Shown here piece by piece: positions 58,410-64,000 of a DNA stretch of 64,000 nucleotides (positions within the stretch are counted from its first letter, which is position 1; every line of letters starts with the position of its first letter). Source of the stretch: Brevundimonas sp. ASV9 (GTDB lineage Bacteria > Pseudomonadota > Alphaproteobacteria > Caulobacterales > Caulobacteraceae). The stretch covers positions 1 through 64,000 of the forward strand of contig NZ_JAELUF010000002.1 of the NCBI RefSeq assembly GCF_016429195.1. Reading direction: 5' to 3'. Below the pieces are notes generated by a model, which was not told the DNA's origin, made no database searches, and worked only from the letters and a program-made list of their open reading frames with translations. Both the position numbers and the translations under genes were made by a program.

Positions 58410-59419
58410 GCCAGGGCGGCAAGGTCCGCCGACCCGGTGCAGAAACAGGCCAGTCTCAGCTGAGCCGCCATCAAGTCCAGATGATTGACCACCGCCTCGG
58501 TCGACGTCAGCGCCGCCTCGAGCACGCCCGCCGCCTGGCCGACCAGACAGGCGCCCAGCCGGATCGCACGCGCGGCATCCAGCCCGTCGCGGATGCCGCC
58601 CGACCCGATCAAATCCAGTTCCGGCGCGGCCTGGGCGCAATCTGCCAGGCTGCGGGCCGTCGGTACGCCCCAGCCGGCGAAGGGCGCGGCCAGCGCTTCC
58701 GCCCGACCGCCCGTGGCTCGCGCACCCTCTATCAGGCCCCAGTTGGTGCCGCCCGCCCCGGCGACGTCCAGTGCGGCGACGCCCATGTCCGCCAGGCGAC
58801 GCGCCACCGCGCCCGACAGGCCGGCGCCCGTCTCCTTGACGATCAGACGGCCCGGGAAGACCGCCGCAACCTGCTCGATGCCTCGCGCCACGCCGCGCCA
58901 ATCGCGATCGCCCTCGGGCTGAACGCCCTCCTGCAATGGGTTTAGATGCAGGATCAGGGCGTCGGCGCCGATCATCTCCATGGCCCGACGCGCCTCGTCG
59001 ACGCCATAACCCAAGGCGAACTGCACGGCGCCCAGATTGGCCAGGATCATCGCATCGGGGGCCCGGCGTCGCAGATCCAGCCCCAGGCCCAAACCGCCCT
59101 TCGTCTCCAGCGCGACGCGCTGCGAGCCGACCGCCAGAACGACGCCTAGCGCCTGGGCGGCCTCGGCCAGACGCGCATTGATCGCCTCGGCCCGCGACGG
59201 CCCGCCGGTCATCGAACTGATCAGGAACGGCAAGGCGACCCGCCGCCCCAGAAAGCGCGTGGCCAGATCGATCGCGTCATGATCCAGATCCGGCAGGGCG
59301 TCGTGAACGAAACGGACGGCGTCCAGACCCGATGTCGTCTGGCTGACGCCTCGCCCGGCCCGCACATGGTCGATGTGTTCGTCCTTGCGCCGGATCAAGG
59401 CATCGGCGTCGGTGGACAT
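58376..59419 (-). CDS. fni: Isopentenyl-diphosphate delta-isomerase, type 2
   Basis: FMN-dependent isomerase balancing IPP and DMAPP for prenyl chain synthesis. The 347-residue TIM-barrel product has the RRKDEHI N-terminus, SMTGGP, VGSQR, LHLNPLQEGVQPEGDRDW (substrate and metal site), VKETGAGLS, and the FMN phosphate motif IGSGGIRDGLDAARA. ATG 59419; the frame is open to 59713 but crosses crtE's start. Convergently overlaps crtZ and is divergent from crtE, the usual position in this type of cluster. Confidence 0.95.
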   Translation of the reverse strand: MSTDADALIRRKDEHIDHVRAGRGVSQTTSGLDAVRFVHDALPDLDHDAIDLATRFLGRRVALPFLISSMTGGPSRAEAINARLAEAAQALGVVLAVGSQRVALETKGGLGLGLDLRRRAPDAMILANLGAVQFALGYGVDEARRAMEMIGADALILHLNPLQEGVQPEGDRDWRGVARGIEQVAAVFPGRLIVKETGAGLSGAVARRLADMGVAALDVAGAGGTNWGLIEGARATGGRAEALAAPFAGWGVPTARSLADCAQAAPELDLIGSGGIRDGLDAARAIRLGACLVGQAAGVLEAALTSTEAVVNHLDLMAAQLRLACFCTGSADLAALAQAPLLEAPRF

Positions 59420-59528
59420 CGCAAACGGCTCCTGGCGGGTTGCATCCGACGCGGTCGTGATGCCGTATGCCATCATAAGGGTTCGGCGCGTGGTCGCAAC
59501 GCGACGTCGGCGACTATGGGAGATCTGT

Positions 59529-60425
59529 ATGGCCATCGTCGGCATCCGGCGCCAACCGCCTCTGGCGGGCGCATCCTGCGACCCCGACGATCTGCGTGTG
59601 CAGGTGCAGGCGCGCCTGGCCGAGGTCGCCCCGGCGCACGGCGGCCTGCTGTCCACGGCGGCCCGCGAGGCCTTGCTGGGACAGGGAAAACGCGTCCGGC
59701 CGGTGCTGGCCATGCTGGCGGCGGCGCATGTCGGCGGCGAGCCGGAAGACGCCCTGGACTATGCCTGCGCGCTGGAAATGGTCCATGCCGCGTCGCTGGT
59801 TCTGGACGATCTGCCGTGCATGGACGACGCCTCGCTGCGTCGGGGCCAGCCGACCCTGCACCGTCGCCATGGGGAGGATACTGCGGTTCTGGCGGCCGTG
59901 GCCCTGTTGAACCAGGCCACCCGTCTGGTGCTGCAGACCCCTGCGCCGGCGGAAACGCGTCTGGCGGCCCTGGACCTTTTGACGCAGGCGATCGGCTTCG
60001 AGGGTCTGTCCGAAGGTCAGATGCGCGACTTGCGCGACGACGCGAAGGATCGCGACGAAACCGCCCTACGCCAGATCAACGATCTGAAAACCGGCGCCCT
60101 GTTCGTCGCCACCGTGCGCGGCGGCGGTCTGCTCGGCGGCGGCGACGCGCAGGATCTGGCGCGGCTGTCGGTCTTTGGGGAGGCGATCGGCTTCGCCTTC
60201 CAGCTTTGCGACGATCTGCTGGATGTCTGTTCGACCGTCGATGCGGTCGGCAAGGATGTGGGCCAAGACGACGACACCACCACCTTCGTCGATCTGTGGG
60301 GCGAATGCCGGACTCGCGCGGCGGTGCGGCAATCCTTGGCCAAGGCGGTCAAGGCGGTCGGCCATGACAGCCCCCTGGCCCTCTACGTTCTGGACCTATT
60401 CCAGCAGGCCGAACTTGGGGTCTGA
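59529..60425 (+). CDS. crtE: Geranylgeranyl diphosphate synthase
   Basis: Trans-prenyl synthase supplying the C20 precursor for phytoene. The 298-residue product has GQGKRVRPVL (IPP site), the first Asp-rich motif DDLPCMDD (93-100) with the bacterial GGPS two-residue insert, and the second motif QLCDDLLD (Asp228/229/232). GGGAG six bases before ATG 59529 fixes the start. The downstream ABC-transporter gene overlaps its end, so they are co-transcribed. Confidence 0.95.
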   Translation: MAIVGIRRQPPLAGASCDPDDLRVQVQARLAEVAPAHGGLLSTAAREALLGQGKRVRPVLAMLAAAHVGGEPEDALDYACALEMVHAASLVLDDLPCMDDASLRRGQPTLHRRHGEDTAVLAAVALLNQATRLVLQTPAPAETRLAALDLLTQAIGFEGLSEGQMRDLRDDAKDRDETALRQINDLKTGALFVATVRGGGLLGGGDAQDLARLSVFGEAIGFAFQLCDDLLDVCSTVDAVGKDVGQDDDTTTFVDLWGECRTRAAVRQSLAKAVKAVGHDSPLALYVLDLFQQAELGV

Positions 60426-61332
60426 CGTCGCGCCGGCCCTGTCGCTGAGCGGGATCGATGCGGGCTATGACGGCCGATCCGTGCTGACCGGCTTCAGCCT
60501 CCGCATCGCTGCGGGCGAGGTCTATGCCCTGCTCGGGGCGAATGGTGCGGGCAAGTCCACGGTGGCGCGTGTCGCTTCGGGTCTGCTGCCCGCGCGGCGC
60601 GGGCGTGTCGTCCTGGGTGAAGGCGGCGGAGCACGCGGGCGCATCGGGCTGGCGCCGCAGGACAGCGCCCTGTTCCCGGCCCTGTCGCCGCGCGAGAACG
60701 TCGATGTCACGGCGCGCCTGTGCGGCGTACCCAAGCGAGATCGCAGCGCGGCGGTGAACCGCGCACTCGATCTGACCGGCTGCGGCCCGCGTGCGGACCA
60801 GCCGGTGCGCACCCTCTCCGGCGGCTGGAAGCGGCGCGCCAACCTCAGCGCCGCCCTGGTCGGGCAACCGCACCTGCTGATCGCCGACGAACCGACGGAA
60901 GGCGTGGATGCGGAGACCCGCGGCGTCCTGTCCGTCGCCCTGCGCGAAACTGCAAAGGCCGGCGCCGGCTGCCTGCTGATCAGCCATGACGCCATCTTCG
61001 TGGCCGATACGGCCGACCGGATCGGCGTCCTGGCGCAGGGGCGACTTCTGGCGGAAGGCGCGCCGAACGCGTTGCTGCATCGTGCCTTCGGTTCAGCCCG
61101 GCTGCTCAGCATTCGCCTGACCCGACCGGCGTCGGCCCCCGCGGCCCAATGGTTCGCCCAGGCGGGGCTGACCGCGTCCGAAGACGGGCTGGAGTGGCGT
61201 CGGCTCTGCGAGGACGCACTGGCCATCGCCCAGATGCTGGCCGCCGTCGTCGATGGCGAGGATGGCGAGGTCGCCGTGCGCCGCCCCGGCCTGGACGATC
61301 TGGTCGCACAGCTGTCGCAGGCTCCGTCATGA
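60415..61332 (+). CDS. ABC transporter ATP-binding protein in carotenoid cluster
   Basis: ABC-2-type ATPase of 305 residues: Walker A GANGAGKST (41-49), Q-loop APQDSALFP, signature LSGGW (134-138), Walker B LLIADEPT (154-161), H-loop His191, and a C-terminal extension of about 90 residues usual in drug/lipid exporter ATPases. No ATG exists near the start; the TTG at 60415, inside the last codons of crtE, is the best candidate. ATGA overlap (61329-61332) couples it to the permease. Cargo is unknown; position suggests a carotenoid or related lipid. Confidence 0.88.
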   Translation: MGSDVAPALSLSGIDAGYDGRSVLTGFSLRIAAGEVYALLGANGAGKSTVARVASGLLPARRGRVVLGEGGGARGRIGLAPQDSALFPALSPRENVDVTARLCGVPKRDRSAAVNRALDLTGCGPRADQPVRTLSGGWKRRANLSAALVGQPHLLIADEPTEGVDAETRGVLSVALRETAKAGAGCLLISHDAIFVADTADRIGVLAQGRLLAEGAPNALLHRAFGSARLLSIRLTRPASAPAAQWFAQAGLTASEDGLEWRRLCEDALAIAQMLAAVVDGEDGEVAVRRPGLDDLVAQLSQAPS

Positions 61333-62396
61333 TGGCGGTGGCGGCCGCCTGGGCGAGAGGGTTTTGGCGCGACCGCGCAGGCGTGATCCTGACCCTGCTG
61401 CTGCCGCCCCTGGTCTATCTTTTGTTCGCGGCGATCTTCGGCGCGGGCGCGCGGGGCGATATCGACACCACCGTCGTCCTGCATGACGCGTCGCGCACGC
61501 CCGCGACGGCGGCGGTCCGCGAGGCGGTGTCGAAGGACATGGGCGATCGTCTTCGCATCGTCGAAGATCGCGAGGCCTTCGACCGCGCCGTCATCGACGG
61601 TCGCGCTGACGCCGGCATACTGATCCAGCCTTCGACGCAGGGACCGCCGAAGCTGGTGATCGTCTCCGCCGCCGGCCGAGACGTGGCGGCGTCGGCGCTT
61701 CAGGCGCGGCTGGAGCCGATGGCCGCCGCCCTGTCGGGGCAGGTCGCACGACCCGCACCGCGCGTTCAGACCCTGCAGATCGGTCCCCAGGGTGATGTGC
61801 AGGCGACCTACTATGCGGGCGCGGTCAGCGTCATGTTCGTCTTCTTCGCCGCCATGCACGGGGCGATGGGCGGGCTGGACGAGCGGCGGTCCGGTCTTCA
61901 GTCACGCCTTGCCCTGGCGCGCGGCGGCCTTGCGCCCATCCTCACCGGACGGGCTGCCTGGCTGACGGCGGTGGGCGTGATGCAGTCGGCGGCTGTGTTC
62001 GTCGCCGCCTGGGTCAAGCTGCCCGTCCTCGAACCCTGGCAGATGGCGGCGACGGCGGTCACCGCCTTGGCGGTCGGTTTCTGCGGCGCCGGCCTGGCCC
62101 TGGCTCTGACGGCGGCGTGTCGATCGCGTGAGCAGGCCCAGCCGCTGACGACCTTCGTCGTCCTGCTTCTGGCCGCCTTGGGCGGATCGATGGCCCCGCG
62201 CTTTCTGATGCCCGAGGCCTTCCGCGACCTCGGCTGGATCACGCCCCACGCCTGGGCCATCGAGGCCTATCAGGCCGTGATCTGGCGCGGCGAGTTCACC
62301 TCGACCGTCCTCGCTGCCTGGGCGGTCATGGCCGGTCTGGGCGCAGGCGGCCTTGCGGTCGCCCTGATGTTGGAGCGGCGGCGCGCCGCCCGCTGA
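61329..62396 (+). CDS. ABC-2 type permease in carotenoid cluster
   Basis: Membrane partner of the preceding ATPase, 355 residues. It has an N-terminal membrane helix (AGVILTLLLPPLVYLLFAAIF), a large non-cytoplasmic loop (about 45-160, with VLHDASR), then five helices, the ABC-2/YhhJ-like layout. Start ATG 61329 or the next codon ATG 61332. Three bases separate it from convergent crtB. It presumably moves a hydrophobic molecule across the inner membrane. Confidence 0.88.
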   Translation: MMAVAAAWARGFWRDRAGVILTLLLPPLVYLLFAAIFGAGARGDIDTTVVLHDASRTPATAAVREAVSKDMGDRLRIVEDREAFDRAVIDGRADAGILIQPSTQGPPKLVIVSAAGRDVAASALQARLEPMAAALSGQVARPAPRVQTLQIGPQGDVQATYYAGAVSVMFVFFAAMHGAMGGLDERRSGLQSRLALARGGLAPILTGRAAWLTAVGVMQSAAVFVAAWVKLPVLEPWQMAATAVTALAVGFCGAGLALALTAACRSREQAQPLTTFVVLLLAALGGSMAPRFLMPEAFRDLGWITPHAWAIEAYQAVIWRGEFTSTVLAAWAVMAGLGAGGLAVALMLERRRAAR

Positions 62397-62399
62397 TCG

Positions 62400-63332
62400 T
62401 CAGACGTGGGTCCACAAGGCCGGGCGCGGCGGCGGCTCGCGCCAGGCGTCCAGCGTCTTGCACCACAGGGTGATCAGACCGCCCCGCCCCAGCAGCATGA
62501 GCTTGCCTGCCTTGTCGACCGACGTCCGTCCGTCCCAGGCGGTCACGCCGGCGCGCGACACATGGCGGCCGATCGAACGATAGACGCCGCGCGCCGTGGC
62601 GATGGCCCAGGCCGAACGCGGGTTCAGATCGCGCAGCCCCCACCGCGCCGAGGCGTAGAAGGGCTCGGCCGCCGCCACCAGACGCTGCGCCGTTTTGGCC
62701 ACGGCGGCGCGGTGCTGGGGCTGATCGACCTGATCGCGCGGCACGCCCACCTCGTCCAGCCAGGCGCCGGGCAGATAGACCCGCCCGCCCTTCGCGTCCT
62801 CGACCACGTCGCGAGCGATGTTTGTCAACTGGAACGCCAGACCCAGGTCCTGGGCGCGTCGCAGGGTCGGCGCATCGTCCACGCCCATGATCCGCGCCAT
62901 CATCACGCCGACGACGCCCGCGACATGATAGGCATAGTCCAGCGTGTCCTCCAGCGTGTCGTAACGCCGGCCGACCACGTCCATCTCGAACCCCTGCAAC
63001 AGGTCCATCGCCTCGTCGGCTGGAATGCCGTGACGCATGGCCACGCGCTGGAAGGCGGTGAAGACCGGGTCCGTCTGCGGCTCACCGGCCAGGGCGGCGG
63101 CGGTGCGCAAACGCAGTTCGTCCAGCTTCTTGCCGGCCAGCACCGGATCGATGCCGACCGCGCCGTGGCCAAGTACCTGGCCGTCGATCTCGTCGTCGCA
63201 GTGCCGGCACCAGGAATACAGCATCCAGGCGTCGTCCCGGATCGCCGCCGGGAACAGGCGCGCGGCGGCGGCGAAGCTCTTGGATCCCTGCTCCATCGAC
63301 TGGCGGCTGTGATCCAGGACGGCGTCCGTCAT
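62400..63332 (-). CDS. crtB: Phytoene synthase
   Basis: Head-to-head condensation of two geranylgeranyl diphosphates into phytoene, the first committed carotenoid step. The 310-residue product has the first Asp-rich motif DDEID (46-50) in YSWCRHCDDEIDG, AYHVAGVVGVMMARIMG, and the second LGLAFQLTNIARDVVED. ATG 63332 overlaps the crtI stop by four bases (ATGA), so crtI-crtB are coupled. The frame continues upstream to 63572, antisense to nothing real but inside crtI. Confidence 0.95.
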   Translation of the reverse strand: MTDAVLDHSRQSMEQGSKSFAAAARLFPAAIRDDAWMLYSWCRHCDDEIDGQVLGHGAVGIDPVLAGKKLDELRLRTAAALAGEPQTDPVFTAFQRVAMRHGIPADEAMDLLQGFEMDVVGRRYDTLEDTLDYAYHVAGVVGVMMARIMGVDDAPTLRRAQDLGLAFQLTNIARDVVEDAKGGRVYLPGAWLDEVGVPRDQVDQPQHRAAVAKTAQRLVAAAEPFYASARWGLRDLNPRSAWAIATARGVYRSIGRHVSRAGVTAWDGRTSVDKAGKLMLLGRGGLITLWCKTLDAWREPPPRPALWTHV

Positions 63333-64000
63333 GCCGGCTGCCTCGCGTCCTCGATCATCAGGGCGGCGGTGGCCTTGGCCGATCCGACCACGCCCGGCAC
63401 GCCCGCGCCGGGGTGGGTGCCGGCGCCCACGAAATACAGATTGGGGATCTGATCGTCGCGGTTGTGCACCCTGAAATACGCGCTCTGGGTCAGGATCGGC
63501 TCCAGCGAGAAGGCCGAACCCTGGTGGGCGTTCAGTTGGTCGCGGAAATCGACCGGCGTGAAGATGCGGCAAGTATCCAGGTCCGCCGTCAGGCCGGGGA
63601 TGTAGCGTTCTTCCAGATAGGCCAGGATCCGGTCACGATAGCGCGGCCCCTCGACCTCCCAGTCGATGTCCGCTGAGGCCAGGTGAGGCACGGGCGCCAG
63701 CACATAGAAGGCATCGCAGCCTTCCGGGGCCAGTGACGGATCGGTCCGCGTCGGCGCATGCAGATACAGCGAGAAATCGTCGGGCAGATCCGGCCCCTTG
63801 AAGATTTCGGCGATCAGCTCGCGATAGCGCGGCCCGAACAGCACCGTGTGGTGGCGCACCTCCGGATGGACGCGCTTCAGGCCGAAATAGATGACGAACA
63901 GCGACATGGAGTGACGTCGCGACGCCAGCTTGGCGCCCTCCTTCTGACCGCGCGGTTCCTGACCCAGCAGGCGCTGATAGGTATGAACCACGTCGGCGTT
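63329..64000 (-). CDS. crtI: Phytoene desaturase, C-terminal part (start beyond window)
   Basis: Amine-oxidase-type FAD enzyme converting phytoene to lycopene. About 223 C-terminal residues are present and the frame is open at base 64000, so roughly the first half including the FAD-binding GxGxxG is outside. Visible family features are SLFVIYFGLKR, the YLHAPTRTDPSLAP segment, and the C-terminal YFVGAGTHPGAGVPGVVGSAK, which closes the FAD site. Coupled to crtB by a four-base overlap. Confidence 0.95.
   Translation of the reverse strand, partial: NADVVHTYQRLLGQEPRGQKEGAKLASRRHSMSLFVIYFGLKRVHPEVRHHTVLFGPRYRELIAEIFKGPDLPDDFSLYLHAPTRTDPSLAPEGCDAFYVLAPVPHLASADIDWEVEGPRYRDRILAYLEERYIPGLTADLDTCRIFTPVDFRDQLNAHQGSAFSLEPILTQSAYFRVHNRDDQIPNLYFVGAGTHPGAGVPGVVGSAKATAALMIEDARQPA

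Overview
The window is GC-rich (roughly 65-70% by eye) chromosomal DNA of an alphaproteobacterium, most likely a Brevundimonas-type member of the Caulobacterales. The evidence is the carotenoid cluster at the right end (crtG-crtZ-idi-crtE-ABC exporter-crtB-crtI, which from memory matches the gene order of the 2-hydroxyastaxanthin cluster of Brevundimonas sp. SD212), the bamD-recN pair, separate petA-petB-petC genes, many predicted lipoproteins and TonB-dependent receptors, and PccR/RamB-type regulators. No rRNA, tRNA, CRISPR array, insertion sequence or phage gene was seen.

Layout. 1-7.8 kb: an enoyl-CoA hydratase and an MBL hydrolase, a secreted protein with three four-cysteine repeats, exonuclease III, a DUF429-like protein, then recN and bamD. 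8-13.3 kb: prs, a lipoprotein, and isocitrate lyase (aceA) with a small downstream gene, facing a divergent RamB/ScfR-type regulator. 13.3-20.6 kb: two tandem M28 peptidase lipoproteins and the cytochrome bc1 operon petABC, with a lower-GC FRG-domain gene pair immediately behind petC. 20.8-28.5 kb: housekeeping genes (trmL, M19 dipeptidase, hemF, a LysR regulator with a YeiH-type exporter, a glutamine amidotransferase, rlmJ, and topoisomerase IB with a small partner). 28.5-41 kb: threonine catabolism (kbl-tdh), an MliC-DUF4232 lipoprotein, and a complete propionyl-CoA to succinyl-CoA operon (pccB-pccA-mutA-mutB-mce) facing its regulator pccR. 41-52.5 kb: an oxidoreductase, pyruvate kinase, a PafA-like phosphatase, an aminotransferase with a DUF808 protein, a TonB receptor, a methyltransferase and a glycosyltransferase/beta-propeller pair. 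52.6-56.8 kb: a Fec-type sigma/anti-sigma/TonB-receptor signalling cassette. 57-64 kb: the carotenoid cluster, truncated inside crtI by the window end.

Functional themes. Two short-chain acyl-CoA regulators of the same family each sit divergent to the pathway they probably control: the glyoxylate shunt (aceA) and the methylmalonyl-CoA pathway (pcc/mut). Each intergenic region has its own repeated motif. Threonine, branched-chain or odd-chain carbon would enter through kbl/tdh and pcc/mut. The carotenoid genes predict a beta-ring 3- and 2-hydroxylated xanthophyll; ketolation and cyclisation genes would lie beyond the right edge. The least explained pieces are the FRG pair coupled to petC, the ABC-2 exporter embedded among crt genes, the triplicated four-cysteine protein, and a threonine dehydrogenase that lacks the four-cysteine structural zinc lobe.
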